Assembly (NCBI RefSeq): GCF_021390435.2
Contig: NZ_JAJVCN010000002.1
Coordinates: forward strand, 2,356,001 to 2,420,000
Length of the DNA stretch: 64,000 nucleotides
Direction of reading: 5' to 3'
DNA from: Kibdelosporangium philippinense
GTDB taxonomy: Bacteria > Actinomycetota > Actinomycetes > Mycobacteriales > Pseudonocardiaceae
Part shown: in pieces, positions 9,040 to 18,069 of the stretch
How positions within the stretch are numbered: the stretch's first letter is position 1
Layout: every line of letters begins with the position of its first letter
Program-made: the position numbers and the translations under genes
Notes under the pieces: generated by a model
Told to the model about the DNA's origin: nothing
What the model saw: only the letters and a program-made list of their open reading frames with translations
Database searches by the model: none

Positions 9040-9852
9040 TCAGCTGGAACGTGTGTCGTGCGGGTGGTGGGCTGGCTGGTGGACGGTTGCGGTCGCGGCG
9101 TCGGCGACCCGGGAGGTGAGGACGCGGTCCGGGCCGTCGGGTAACTGCAGCTCGGGCGGGGTGGCCATCACCAGCGCGAGCGCGCAGGCGTGGTACACGT
9201 CGATATCCAGCTTCGCGTGTGGGACGTGCGTCAGCGCGCGCAGCAGTCCGGGTAGCGCGAGCAACGGGATGCGTGGGTCGTCGCGGGTGATCATTACGGG
9301 TTCGCGAGGCGCGTCGAAGGCCGTGCTGTGGCCGCCGAGCAGGTCGATCACGGCGTCCGACTGGGCGGCGATGCGGTGCAGGGGGAACGCGACGGCGTCG
9401 GCGCGGTTCCAGGTGGTGATGTCGCCGACTCCAGCGGTCACCAGCAGCGGGGACAGCATCGGCATGGTGTTCGCGCCAGCGATCACGACACGGCCGGAGG
9501 TCAGTGGGCGGCCGGCGCGGGTGAGGGTGGTCAGCAGTGCGGCGGTCAGCGCCATCGCGGTGGTGTCGTGGTCGGTGACCACTGGCGTGTTGCCTGCGGC
9601 TAGTCGCGCGACGTGGGCGCGTTCAGGGGTGACGTGCGGCAGAAAGACCGCGCCGACGGTGGATGGGAGGCCACCCAGCGTGCTCTGCAGCTGCCTCGGG
9701 GCATCCCCCTCGACCGGCATCACGAGAGTCGACAGACCAGCCACATCGCGGATCAGCGCGGAATACTCGAGCAGCACTGGTTCCACCGGGGTGTCCGGGT
9801 CGGCGAGGGAGCTGCCGTCACTGACCACTGCCACCATGCGATTGCTGGACAT
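9040..9852 (-). CDS. malic-enzyme-like protein, probably non-catalytic
   Basis: About 270 residues. The order of segments follows malic enzyme: an N-terminal [11 protein letters not shown], a middle [20 protein letters not shown] that parallels IPVFHDDQHGTA, and [18 protein letters not shown] that parallels the NAD-binding GAGAAG. The usual catalytic Tyr/Lys segment is not seen, the dinucleotide Gly motif is broken, and the protein is shorter than the 380-plus residues of bacterial malic enzymes. A regulatory or scaffolding remnant is more likely than an enzyme. It lies between arsR (GTG/ATG starts overlap the arsR stop) and pckG (40-bp gap), so its partner may be PEPCK. Start 9852 (ATG) or 9855 (GTG). 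Confidence 0.6.
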   Translation of the reverse strand: MSSNRMVAVVSDGSSLADPDTPVEPVLLEYSALIRDVAGLSTLVMPVEGDAPRQLQSTLGGLPSTVGAVFLPHVTPERAHVARLAAGNTPVVTDHDTTAMALTAALLTTLTRAGRPLTSGRVVIAGANTMPMLSPLLVTAGVGDITTWNRADAVAFPLHRIAAQSDAVIDLLGGHSTAFDAPREPVMITRDDPRIPLLALPGLLRALTHVPHAKLDIDVYHACALALVMATPPELQLPDGPDRVLTSRVADAATATVHQPAHHPHDTRSS

Positions 9853-10193
9853 CACGAAGCGTGCTCCAGGCGCAGTTCCGCAAGCAGCTGTCCTTGCCCG
9901 AGCGTGACGTGAGTCAACACCTGGCGCGCGGCGTGGAGTAGTTCGGTCACCTCGGGTGTGCTGAGCGAGTACTCCACGGTGTTGCCGGCGCGGCGGGTGG
10001 CGACCAGTCCGGTGCCGCGCAGCACCGTGAGCTGCTGGGACAAGCGTGACCCTTCGATCGCGATCGCGTCCAGCAGCTGACGCACCGTCTTCGGGCCCTC
10101 GTCCAACAGTTCCAGCACGCGAACGCGTACCGGGTGCGCCAACCCGCGAAACAACGCGGACTTCGCCTCACACAGCGACATCCCCATGGTCAA
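9852..10193 (-). CDS. ArsR/SmtB-family winged-helix regulator 1
   Basis: 113 residues with a full ArsR-type winged helix: AHPVRVRVLELL, then the recognition helix SRLSQQLTVLRGTGLV and the wing RRAGNTVEYSL. The usual metal-sensing ELCVCDL cysteine motif is absent, so the trigger is not a metal bound there. It is a paralogue of the regulator at 17692-18069; the recognition helices share LSQQL, and the same 22-bp box precedes both operons. It overlaps the small gene upstream and the malic-enzyme-like gene downstream by a few bases, so it probably autoregulates an operon ending in pckG. Confidence 0.85.
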   Translation of the reverse strand: MTMGMSLCEAKSALFRGLAHPVRVRVLELLDEGPKTVRQLLDAIAIEGSRLSQQLTVLRGTGLVATRRAGNTVEYSLSTPEVTELLHAARQVLTHVTLGQGQLLAELRLEHAS

Positions 10194-10399
10194 GCCCCGA
10201 GCCGCGCATCGTCCAGCGCCGCGCGATCCACCCAGTCGCTGGTGTCGATGCCGTGCCGGGCGGCCACGTCCAGCAGGTCGCGGATCCGGGTGCCGTGCAG
10301 GTGAACCTCATAGTCGTGGCCGACCCGCCGGGCCACTGCCATTGCCTGCTTGGCCTGGTCGACTTGGCTGCGCAAGACCGTCGTGAACTCCTTCATCAT
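10190..10399 (-). CDS. small unknown protein leading the arsR1-pckG operon
   Basis: 69 residues from the tandem ATGs at 10399/10396, with GTGGGG just upstream. The sequence (KEFTTVLRSQVDQAKQ, then VARRVGHDYEVHLHG and a C-terminal helix) is probably two or three helices with no membrane segment. I recognise no family. The stop overlaps the arsR start by 4 bases (ATGA), so translation is coupled. The His-rich centre (HDYEVHLHG) is the only unusual feature. Confidence 0.6.
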   Translation of the reverse strand: MMKEFTTVLRSQVDQAKQAMAVARRVGHDYEVHLHGTRIRDLLDVAARHGIDTSDWVDRAALDDARLGA

Positions 10400-10465
10400 C
10401 CCCACTTTCGTTCCGGCACGCAGACAGCGACACCCCTGCATCGGCGATGGAATACATAATCTACG

Positions 10466-10487
10466 CAGTTAAAGAACTTCGCAAGTG
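10466..10487. promoter_or_regulatory. ArsR-type operator, copy 1
   Basis: CAGTT followed by 11 bases and CAAGT, the same frame as the boxes at 18170 and 20075. The right half (CGCAAGT) is the conserved one; the left half is weaker. It lies about 70 bases upstream of the first gene of the arsR1-pckG operon, and on its other side close to the 3' end of the oxidoreductase operon. Confidence 0.6.
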
Positions 10488-10520
10488 ATAGACCGTGCGA
10501 CTACGTCACATGTGGTTACT

Positions 10521-12047
10521 TCAGAGGTCGTTGCCGGCGTAGGAGAGGTTGAAGCTTTTGTTGGTCAGCGGGAAGTCCGGGACGATCGTGTCGGCCAGCG
10601 CGACCGGCAGGGCCGGCCAGTTGAAGAAGCTCGGGTCGACGATCTTGACCCGGGTCAGTATGCCGTCGCCGGCGAGTTCGACGCGGTGCACGATCGTGCC
10701 CCGCCATCCCTCGACGATGCCCACCCCGGACCGGCCGGATCGAGGTTGGACCGGTGTGGTTGGCGGGGTTGCCGACTGTTGACGCACGGTGTGCACGAGG
10801 CTGGTGATGAGTCCGATCGAGTAGGTGATCTCCTCGGCGCGGACCAGGAACCGGGACAGCACGTCCCCATCGGTGTGGGTGTGCTCGATGCGGCGGAACA
10901 CCTCGTGCAGGAGCGGGTGGTCGTGCCGGGCGTCGATCGGTAGGCCGCTGGCGCGGGCGACGTAGCCGAGGGTGCCGAGATCGGTGGCCTGTTCGCGGGT
11001 GAGCACGGCGGTGCCGGCGAATCGGTCGGCCACGACGGTGTTGCCGAGTGCGAGGGCGACGATGTCGGCGATGTCCGCGCCGATCACCGCCAGGCGGACA
11101 GGGTCGGGCAGGGCAATGACGGTGGCGCCGCCGGGGCGAATGGCACCGCGGAGCAACCGGTGTCCGGTGACCTCGTCGTTGATGCGCAGCAGTTGTTCGC
11201 GGACGCGCTGGGCGTGGGTGTTGAGGATGCCGTGGCCGACGTCGTTGCACAGGGCGCCGATATCGGTGATGTGGTTGTAGAGCCGTTCGAGCTCCAGCAG
11301 GATCGCGCGAATCCGCTGGGTGTGCGCGGGCACCGGGTGCTGCCAGGCGTCTTCGATCGCCTGGCAGAAGGCGAGGGTGTGCCCGACGGTGGTGTCGCCG
11401 CTGACCCGCTCGGCCAGTTCGATGGCCTGTTCGGGGCGCCGGCCTTGAAACAGTTTTTCGATTCCTCTGTGCACGAACCAGAGCCGGGCCTTGAGATTCA
11501 GGATGGTCTCCCCGACCACGGAGAACCGGAAGTGGCCTGGGCCGATCATCCCGGCATGCACCGGGCCGACCGGGATCTCGTAAACTCCTGGTCCCTCAAC
11601 AGTCCTGAACGGATATGGGCCGTCGACATCGCCGAATTCCGGCGGTTCGCCCGCGTCGGTGAGCATCGGGTGCCAGCCTTGCGGCCAGTGGAAGTGCCGG
11701 ACCAGGCGCCGCGGCAACGGGTGGCCGGTGGGCACGATGCCGAACAGGTCGCGCATCTCCCGCTCAAACCGCCCGGCCGGGAAGGACAAGCCTGCCAGGC
11801 TCGGCACGTGCGGGGCAGCACGGTCAAGCGGGACATGCACGTCAACGCGTCGGTCCAACTCGGCGGCGGTGAACAGGTACACCGCGCGAAGCCGGTCGCC
11901 GTCGTCGTGACCGGCGACCAATGCGACCCGATATCCGTTGCCCAGTAAGAAACGCGCGTGGTCGGCCAGTTCGCCCGGGGCGACGGTCAGTGCGGTGCGG
12001 CGGCCACCGACCGGTTCACCGAGAGCGGGCGTGTTCGGAGTGCTCAT
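10521..12047 (-). CDS. hycE: Hyc/NuoCD-like large subunit without NiFe ligands
   Basis: 508 residues: an N-terminal NuoC/30-kDa-like domain (to about residue 120, with FEREMRDLFGI) fused to a NuoD/hydrogenase large-subunit domain. In NiFe hydrogenase 3 the metal is held by RxCGxC and DPCxxC; here the equivalents are RVSGDTTVGH (214-223) and DPSFFNW (471-477). All four cysteines are gone, so it cannot be a classical hydrogenase. It ends the seven-gene operon, in the place of hycE (Rv0087) in M. tuberculosis. It probably couples electron transfer to ion pumping or serves as a structural subunit; the electron donor is unknown. Confidence 0.85.
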   Translation of the reverse strand: MSTPNTPALGEPVGGRRTALTVAPGELADHARFLLGNGYRVALVAGHDDGDRLRAVYLFTAAELDRRVDVHVPLDRAAPHVPSLAGLSFPAGRFEREMRDLFGIVPTGHPLPRRLVRHFHWPQGWHPMLTDAGEPPEFGDVDGPYPFRTVEGPGVYEIPVGPVHAGMIGPGHFRFSVVGETILNLKARLWFVHRGIEKLFQGRRPEQAIELAERVSGDTTVGHTLAFCQAIEDAWQHPVPAHTQRIRAILLELERLYNHITDIGALCNDVGHGILNTHAQRVREQLLRINDEVTGHRLLRGAIRPGGATVIALPDPVRLAVIGADIADIVALALGNTVVADRFAGTAVLTREQATDLGTLGYVARASGLPIDARHDHPLLHEVFRRIEHTHTDGDVLSRFLVRAEEITYSIGLITSLVHTVRQQSATPPTTPVQPRSGRSGVGIVEGWRGTIVHRVELAGDGILTRVKIVDPSFFNWPALPVALADTIVPDFPLTNKSFNLSYAGNDL

Positions 12048-13504
12048 CGGGCCCCCACCAGGGTGTCAGCGGCCAAGTGCAGCAGTGTGGTCAGCGGTCC
12101 CGCGGTGACGCCCAGGACCGCGCACGCGACTAGTCCGCCGATCAGGGCGAGCGCGGTGGGCACTGGCAACCGGCGGGTCCGGGTGGCCGTTCCCGGGCCG
12201 TCCGGCGCGGCGCCGAGCAGCATCCGGCTGGTGTGCGTGACCAGAGCCGCGGCGATGATCAACACCAGAACCACCGCGACCGCGGTGAGCCAGCCCATGC
12301 CCGCCGCGAATCCGGCGCGGAACACGCCCAGTTCGCTGGCGAACAGGCTGAACGGCGGCAAGCCGATCAGCGCCAGGATTCCGAATCCGATCCCACCGGC
12401 GAGGACCGGATGACGCGCGGCCAAGCCACGTACCCCGTCGATCCGGCTGGTGCCGACGACCTGCAGGATCCGCCCGGCGCCGAGAAACAGCGCGCCCTTG
12501 GCTAGCCCGTGGCCGAGGATGTGCAGCAGAACCGCGGCCAGCGCGAGCGGACTGCCGAACGCGGTGCCGAGGGCGACCAGGCCAAGGTGCTCGATGCTGG
12601 AATAGGCCAGCATCCGCTTGTAATCCTGTTGCGCCACCAGCAAAGACGCCGCGAGTATCAGGGACGCCACCGCCATCACCGCGAGCAGCGTGCGGGCGAA
12701 CCCGGTGCCCAGCGCGCCGTCGGCGATCACTTTGACCCGCAGGATCGCGTAGAACGCCACAGACAGCAGCACGCCGGACATCAGCGCGGACACCGGTGCG
12801 GGCGCTTGGCTGTGTGCGTCGGGCAGCCATGCGTGCAAGGGCGCCAGCCCGGCCTTGGTGCCGAACCCGAGAACCAGCAACAACACCGCGATCCGGGTGA
12901 CCCCGGGGTCGAGGCTGGACGCGTTCACCGCCAGCGCTGCCAGGTCCAGTCCGGACGCGCCGGGGGCTCGAGCGGAGGCGTAGTTGAGCGCAATCGTGCC
13001 CAGCAGTGCGAGCGCGATGCCAGCCGAGCAGATCACCACGTACTTCCACGCCGCCTCCACCGCCGGGCGCGTCCGGCGTTGCCCGACAAGGAATGCCGTC
13101 ACGATGGTGGTGGCCTCGATCGCCACCCACAACACGCCCAGGTTCGCGGCGAGCACCGCCAGTGCCATCGCCGCCAGAAACAACTGCACCAACACGCTGT
13201 GCCGGGCGGCGGTGCGTGCGGTGGCTCGCCCGACCGCGATCTCGGTCGTGAAGTACGCCGGAGTGGCTACAGTGGCCAGCAGCGCCACCGCACCGATCAC
13301 GATGAGCATGTACGCCGAAAGCGCATCCACCCGCAGCAACCCGGCAAGAGCGGTGTGTGGTTGTGAGCCGGCGAGAATGATCGCCGAGGCGAGTACCGCG
13401 GCGGCGCTCAACGCACTGATCCACGCCGTGGCTCGGCGCCACCCGATCACGGCGTAGGCCAGCGCGCCGAGAACGGGAACCGCAAGTGGGAGAAGCATGG
13501 TCAT
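12044..13504 (-). CDS. hycQ: HyfF/HycQ-like proton-translocating membrane subunit
   Basis: 486 residues, about 14 transmembrane helices, of the NuoL/M/N antiporter-like family. Visible signatures are GFGTKAGLAPLHAWLPDAHSQ, with the conserved Lys and His of the proton channel, and the later KRMLAYSSIEHLG. It overlaps the large-subunit gene by 4 bases. Its position corresponds to Rv0086. Confidence 0.88.
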   Translation of the reverse strand: MTMLLPLAVPVLGALAYAVIGWRRATAWISALSAAAVLASAIILAGSQPHTALAGLLRVDALSAYMLIVIGAVALLATVATPAYFTTEIAVGRATARTAARHSVLVQLFLAAMALAVLAANLGVLWVAIEATTIVTAFLVGQRRTRPAVEAAWKYVVICSAGIALALLGTIALNYASARAPGASGLDLAALAVNASSLDPGVTRIAVLLLVLGFGTKAGLAPLHAWLPDAHSQAPAPVSALMSGVLLSVAFYAILRVKVIADGALGTGFARTLLAVMAVASLILAASLLVAQQDYKRMLAYSSIEHLGLVALGTAFGSPLALAAVLLHILGHGLAKGALFLGAGRILQVVGTSRIDGVRGLAARHPVLAGGIGFGILALIGLPPFSLFASELGVFRAGFAAGMGWLTAVAVVLVLIIAAALVTHTSRMLLGAAPDGPGTATRTRRLPVPTALALIGGLVACAVLGVTAGPLTTLLHLAADTLVGAR

Positions 13505-14169
13505 CAGTCGCGCAACTCCCGCAGCTCGTCCAGATCGGTGTCACCGAAGGTCTCCCGCATCCGCGCGGTGAGAACCTGCAGCACCAGCACGGCAAGCAAC
13601 ACATCCAGCGAAACGCCCAGCTCGACAACCAGGCCGACCTCGGCCGTGGTGAGAAACCCGACCGCAGTAATCCCGTTGTCCATCAACAGAAAACCGACCA
13701 GCTGCGACAGCGCACGGCGCCGAGTAACCAGCACGAAGAACCCGATCAACACCACGGTCAACCCGACCGGGATCGCCTGCGTCGCCGCAGAGGGCGCGAG
13801 CTGCACCAACGGCTGGGACACCGCGTACGCCAGCAACGTCAGCACCGCGGCTGCCAGCAACGACGCGGCCACGTTCACCAACGGCCGAGTCTCCCGCCGG
13901 GCCTCACCCGCGCTGGCCAACGCTCGCCGGACCAAGTAAGGCAGCACCCCAGCGCGCAACACCAGCACACCGACGGCGACGACCCACAGCTCGACCGAGT
14001 TCTCGTGCGCGGCAAAGACACCGACCAGCACAGCGAGCGCCAGGCCTTGCAACGCGAACACCCGGATAATCATCGCCAGCTCGCGGCGCCACAGCACCAG
14101 CACAGAGGTCAACAGCAGACCGCCGCACGCCAGGTCAAGCAGCTGCACGTAGAGGCTCTCGTCCATCAC
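13504..14169 (-). CDS. hycP: HyfE/HycP-like membrane subunit
   Basis: 221 residues, about seven transmembrane helices, with the HyfE/NuoK-like segments LVGFLLMDNGITAVGFL and a charged C-terminus (GDTDLDELRELRD). It is the hydrogenase-4 component E analogue, at the position of Rv0085. The ATG (14166) directly follows an alternative GTG (14169). The stop abuts the next start by one base, so the operon is tightly packed. Confidence 0.85.
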   Translation of the reverse strand: MMDESLYVQLLDLACGGLLLTSVLVLWRRELAMIIRVFALQGLALAVLVGVFAAHENSVELWVVAVGVLVLRAGVLPYLVRRALASAGEARRETRPLVNVAASLLAAAVLTLLAYAVSQPLVQLAPSAATQAIPVGLTVVLIGFFVLVTRRRALSQLVGFLLMDNGITAVGFLTTAEVGLVVELGVSLDVLLAVLVLQVLTARMRETFGDTDLDELRELRD

Positions 14170-14178
14170 GAATCCCTT

Positions 14179-15126
14179 TCAGGCCAGGAAGAACGAGGCC
14201 GCCACGGACAGCAGCGCGAGCAGGAACGACCCGGCCAGCAGCTCCGGGACCCGGAACAGCCGCAGCTTCGCCAGGAACACCTCGCCCGCCGCGAGCACCA
14301 CGCCTAGCACACCGACCTTGATCACCAAAGCCAGCACACCGATCAGCACTGCGAGCGGGGCCGCCGACGTCGCGATTCCCCACGGCAGGAACAGGTTCGC
14401 CAGCAGGCCGAGGAACACCGACAGACGCATCGCCGACGCCAGCTCGACCAGCGCCAAGTCTGGACCTGCGTACTCGAGCACCATCGCCTCGTGCACCATG
14501 GTTAGTTCCAGGTGCGTGGACGGGTTGTCCACCGGCAACCGCCCGGTCTCCGCGACGATCACCACGATCAACGCGACCGCGGCCAGCAGGCTGACCGGCG
14601 AGATCACCCGCGCCGGATCGTCCAACGTGGACGACACGATCGCGCCGAGGTTGGTGGACCCGACCCGCACCGACAACGCGAAGATCGCCACCAGCAGAGT
14701 CGGCTCGACCAGCGCGAGAATCGTCACCTCCCGGCTGGATCCCATGCCACCGAACGCGGTCCCGGTATCCAGCCCGGCCAACGCAAGCGCCACCGCGCCC
14801 AACGCCAGCAACGCGACCACAGCGAACAGGTCCGCGACCGGATTGATCGCCGAAGCAGTGGTCACGAACGGCGCCACCACGGTGACCACCAGCGTGGTGG
14901 CCACCAACACCAGCGGCGCGATCCGGAACACCTCGCTGGTGCCACGAGGTGTGATCCGCTCCTTGCCGAACAGCTTGCGCAGATCCCGCCACGGCTGCCA
15001 GACACCGGCACCCGCGCGACCTTCCAGCCTCGCGCGAACCTGCCGCATCACGCCGACCAGCAGCGGTGCCCCGGCGACGATGACCACCGGCTGGACGATC
15101 CCGCCGACTACTCCCAACGTGTTCAC
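14179..15126 (-). CDS. hycD: HycD/NuoH-like membrane anchor subunit
   Basis: 315 residues. The segment WQPWRDLRKLFGKE, followed by PVDNPSTHLELTMVHEAMVLEY, is diagnostic of the NuoH/HycD family that docks the hydrophilic arm on the membrane arm. The GTG start at 15126 overlaps the previous stop as GTGA; the frame is open further upstream but that stretch is not protein-like. It corresponds to Rv0084. Confidence 0.9.
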   Translation of the reverse strand: MNTLGVVGGIVQPVVIVAGAPLLVGVMRQVRARLEGRAGAGVWQPWRDLRKLFGKERITPRGTSEVFRIAPLVLVATTLVVTVVAPFVTTASAINPVADLFAVVALLALGAVALALAGLDTGTAFGGMGSSREVTILALVEPTLLVAIFALSVRVGSTNLGAIVSSTLDDPARVISPVSLLAAVALIVVIVAETGRLPVDNPSTHLELTMVHEAMVLEYAGPDLALVELASAMRLSVFLGLLANLFLPWGIATSAAPLAVLIGVLALVIKVGVLGVVLAAGEVFLAKLRLFRVPELLAGSFLLALLSVAASFFLA

Positions 15127-17129
15127 CGCGTCACCGCCAGCAGGATCAGCGCCGCGCACACGGTGTAGAAGCCATACCCGAGATACCGATGCACACTCCC
15201 CGTGGCCAACCGGCGGCCCACGCGGCCCCACGCGGACACCACGGCCAGCACCGGTTCGTAGAGCCGCCGTTCGATCCGGTCGGGTACCCGCCGCCGGTAC
15301 TCGACCGCCTGAACCAGGTACCGCGACTCCTCATGGTGGCTGACGTCCACATCGGTCTCCGGCTGGACCACGTCGTCGAACACCCGCTGCAACGGCTCGG
15401 CGAAAGACGTCGCCGTGTACTCCATCCGCGCCGACATCGGTCCACCCCCGCAGTCCCAGAGCCGCACCTCACGACGTGCCCGCCGAACCGCGACAAACCG
15501 CAGAACGCCCACGACGACAACGACACCGGCAACCAGAGCGAGCGCGAGCATCAACGGCGACAACGACCCGGTCACTCCCGCCAGTTGCAGGGTCACCGCG
15601 CCGGACGCGGCCGCATCACCTGTCCCCACAGCGATTCCGGTCGCCGACGCGACGGCCGGCAGAACCACGGTCGGCAGCACCGCCAGTACCACACACGCGG
15701 CACCTGCCAGCCCCATGCCGACGAGCATGCCCGGCGGACTTTCGTGCGCCTGTTCAGCGGCCGCGCTTCGGGGCTTGGCCAGAAATCCCACCCCGAACGC
15801 CTTCACAAAGGTCGCCACTGCGAGCCCCGCGGTCAGCGCCACGGCCGCCACCGCCACCGGCATCGCGATCGCCGCAGCCACCCCAGAAGCTGGAAGCCCG
15901 TGAATCAGCGCCTGCAACAGCAACCATTCCGACACGAACGCGGTGCCCGGCGGCAATGCCGACGCGGCCAGCGCACCCAGGCCGAACGCCGCCGTGGTCA
16001 CCGGCATCCGCGGCCGCAGCCCACCCAACTCGTCCAACTCCCGGCTGTGCGTGCCGTGCAGCACCGAACCGGCGGCCAGGAACAGCAGCGTCTTGAACGC
16101 CGCGTGGTTGATGACATGTAACAACGCCGCAGCCAGCGCCAGCCCGGCCAGAACCCGATTACCCGACGAGGCGAACAGCCCGGCCGCGCCCACGCCTACC
16201 AGCACCAGCCCCATGTTCTCGGTCGTCGACTGCCCCAGCAGCCGCTTCACATCCGTGCTCATCGCGGCCTGCAAGATCCCGTACACCGCGGACACCGCGC
16301 CCAGCCCGAGCACCAGCAACCACCACCAGCGCTCGCCACCACCCAGCAGATCAAACCCGACCCGGACAATCCCGTACACGCCAAGAGTCACCATCGCCGC
16401 CGACATCAACGCCGACACATGACTCGGCGCCTCCGGATGCGCCCGCGGCAACCACGCGTGCAGCGGCACAATCCCCGCCTTCGACGCGAATCCGGCCAGC
16501 GTCACCCCGAACACCACACTCGCCGCCCCAGGCGACAGATCTGCTTCCCGCAACGCCGGGAACGAGTCACCCGAGGCGTGCGCCACGAACACCAACAGTC
16601 CACTAAGAACCGCCACAAACCCCAGATGGGTCATGACCGCATACCATCGGCCCGCCTGCGCGACCTCGGCTCGCCGCCGATGCTCAGCCACCACCAGCAG
16701 CAGCGAGGTCAACGCCATCAGCTCCCAGCACACCAGGAACGTGCCCACGCTCCCCGCAGCCGGAACCAGCAGCATCGCCACCACGAACAACGGGAACACC
16801 GCTTGCACCGGCCGCGAGTCCAACCCGTTGCGGGCATAGGAAATCCCGTACACCCCGGCCGCGACCGCCACACCGCCTATCACCGCGATGAATAAGCCAC
16901 TCAGGGCGTCCACAGTGAACAACACGCCGGACAGCGGCAGCACCTCTGGCAGCGCAACCGAAAACGAATCCCCGGCCAGCGCGGCACCACCAGCCAACAC
17001 CCCCGCCGCACCGGCGAGTGCCGTTCCCACACCAACCACCGTGGACCGCATAGCGACCGGAACAACCACGGCACCTACCGCAGCCAGCACACCTAGCGCC
17101 GTGGCAATGCCGAAGCTCACCCCTGTCAT
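15123..17129 (-). CDS. HyfB/HycC-like large membrane subunit
   Basis: 668 residues with many hydrophobic helices. The proton-antiporter signature FASKAGIVPLHAWLPRAHPEAPSHVSALMS (part) has the channel Lys and His. A C-terminal extension after about residue 560 has a charged linker (RARREVRLWDCGGG) and a last helix. ATG 17129 overlaps the preceding stop as ATGA. It corresponds to Rv0083. Confidence 0.88.
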   Translation of the reverse strand: MTGVSFGIATALGVLAAVGAVVVPVAMRSTVVGVGTALAGAAGVLAGGAALAGDSFSVALPEVLPLSGVLFTVDALSGLFIAVIGGVAVAAGVYGISYARNGLDSRPVQAVFPLFVVAMLLVPAAGSVGTFLVCWELMALTSLLLVVAEHRRRAEVAQAGRWYAVMTHLGFVAVLSGLLVFVAHASGDSFPALREADLSPGAASVVFGVTLAGFASKAGIVPLHAWLPRAHPEAPSHVSALMSAAMVTLGVYGIVRVGFDLLGGGERWWWLLVLGLGAVSAVYGILQAAMSTDVKRLLGQSTTENMGLVLVGVGAAGLFASSGNRVLAGLALAAALLHVINHAAFKTLLFLAAGSVLHGTHSRELDELGGLRPRMPVTTAAFGLGALAASALPPGTAFVSEWLLLQALIHGLPASGVAAAIAMPVAVAAVALTAGLAVATFVKAFGVGFLAKPRSAAAEQAHESPPGMLVGMGLAGAACVVLAVLPTVVLPAVASATGIAVGTGDAAASGAVTLQLAGVTGSLSPLMLALALVAGVVVVVGVLRFVAVRRARREVRLWDCGGGPMSARMEYTATSFAEPLQRVFDDVVQPETDVDVSHHEESRYLVQAVEYRRRVPDRIERRLYEPVLAVVSAWGRVGRRLATGSVHRYLGYGFYTVCAALILLAVTR

Positions 17130-17611
17130 CGCCCGGTCAGCTTCCGCAATCCCTCGACGATCGCCTCCGGTCGCGGCGGGCATCCGGTGATCTCCACGTC
17201 GACGGGCACCACATCGGACACCGCACCGGCCACGCCGTACGCGCCCGCGAACGCTCCGCAATTGCGGGCGCAATCCCCCACCGCGACCACCAGTTTCGGG
17301 CCGGGAACCGCGTCGTAGGTCCGCCGTAACGGCTCGGCCATGTTGCGGGTCACCGGCCCGGTCACCACCAGCGCGTCGGCATGCCGCGGCGAGGCCACCA
17401 ACCGCGCGCCGTAGCGTTCGGCGTCGTAGACCGGCCCGAACGCCGAGCCGATCTCCACCTCACAGCCGTTGCACGACCCGGCATCCACATGACGGATCTG
17501 CACCGAACCGCCCAGCCCCACCGCGGCCGCCGGACGATCGCCCTCCGGCCGCGGCGGCGCGGGCTGCGCGACCCGCCCGGTCGCGCGGATCTTGCGCCAC
17601 AAACCCAGCAC
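17126..17611 (-). CDS. NuoB/HycG-like iron-sulfur small subunit
   Basis: About 161 residues from GTG 17611, which has AGGAG seven bases upstream; an ATG at 17695 overlapping the arsR stop is the alternative, but the hairpin at 17648-17683 and the unlike-protein sequence favour the shorter form. All four [4Fe-4S] N2-cluster cysteines are visible in GSCNGCEVE, GDCARNCG and TGCPPRP. The electron-transfer cluster is therefore kept although the large subunit has lost its NiFe site. It corresponds to Rv0082. Confidence 0.85.
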   Translation of the reverse strand: MLGLWRKIRATGRVAQPAPPRPEGDRPAAAVGLGGSVQIRHVDAGSCNGCEVEIGSAFGPVYDAERYGARLVASPRHADALVVTGPVTRNMAEPLRRTYDAVPGPKLVVAVGDCARNCGAFAGAYGVAGAVSDVVPVDVEITGCPPRPEAIVEGLRKLTGR

Positions 17612-17647
17612 TAGCTCTCCTGCATATCGGATCACGAAAGGAGCGAT

Positions 17648-17683
17648 CGCCCCGCCGGAAGAAGAGGTAAGAACGGCGGGGCG
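17648..17683 (-). terminator. hairpin between arsR2 and the iron-sulfur subunit gene
   Basis: Perfect 10-bp arms CGCCCCGCCG and CGGCGGGGCG flank a 16-base loop. There is no U-tract, so it is more likely a partial terminator, attenuator or mRNA processing/stability element that sets arsR2 above the oxidoreductase genes. A similar hairpin lies at the same relative place before prs. Confidence 0.55.
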
Positions 17684-17691
17684 ACCGCAGC

Positions 17692-18069
17692 TCATCCGCC
17701 CGGCGAGTCCCCCTCCGGGGTCGTCACGGGCACCACCACCGGCGTCTTGAGGTCTTCCAGCAACTCCACCTGCCCGGACAACACTCCGGTCAGGATCCGG
17801 CGAGCGACCGCCAGCAGCTCCGCGAACAACGGGCTGGCCAGCGAGTAGTAGACGTTCGAGCCCTCCTTGCGCGTGGTGACCAGCCCCGCCCGGCGCAACA
17901 CCGCCAACTGCTGCGACAGGTTCGCCGGCTCGATGCCCACCTCCGGCAGCATCTCCGCGACCGCGTGCTCCCGCTCGCTCAACAATTCCAAGACCCGGAT
18001 CCGCGCAGGATGCCCCAGCGTCTTGAAGAACTCCGCCTTCAACTGATACAGGGGCCTGCTCACCGCCAC
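17692..18069 (-). CDS. ArsR-family regulator 2 (Rv0081-like)
   Basis: 125 residues; winged helix with GHPARIRVLELLSE, recognition helix ANLSQQLAVLRRAGLV and wing RKEGSNVYYSLAS, plus a Pro/Gly tail (VPVTTPEGDSPGG). It has no metal-binding cysteines. It is the first gene of the oxidoreductase operon, as Rv0081 is in M. tuberculosis, where the protein is a hub of the early hypoxic response. The GTG start has GAGGAGG upstream. The palindrome at 18170-18191 lies about 100 bases ahead and is the probable operator for autoregulation and for the divergent CBS gene. Confidence 0.9.
   Translation of the reverse strand: MAVSRPLYQLKAEFFKTLGHPARIRVLELLSEREHAVAEMLPEVGIEPANLSQQLAVLRRAGLVTTRKEGSNVYYSLASPLFAELLAVARRILTGVLSGQVELLEDLKTPVVVPVTTPEGDSPGG

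Noticed and set aside
12066-13628. 520-residue frame overlapping the HyfF-like gene
   Set aside because: It is a shifted shadow of the membrane subunit and is Arg-rich without helices.
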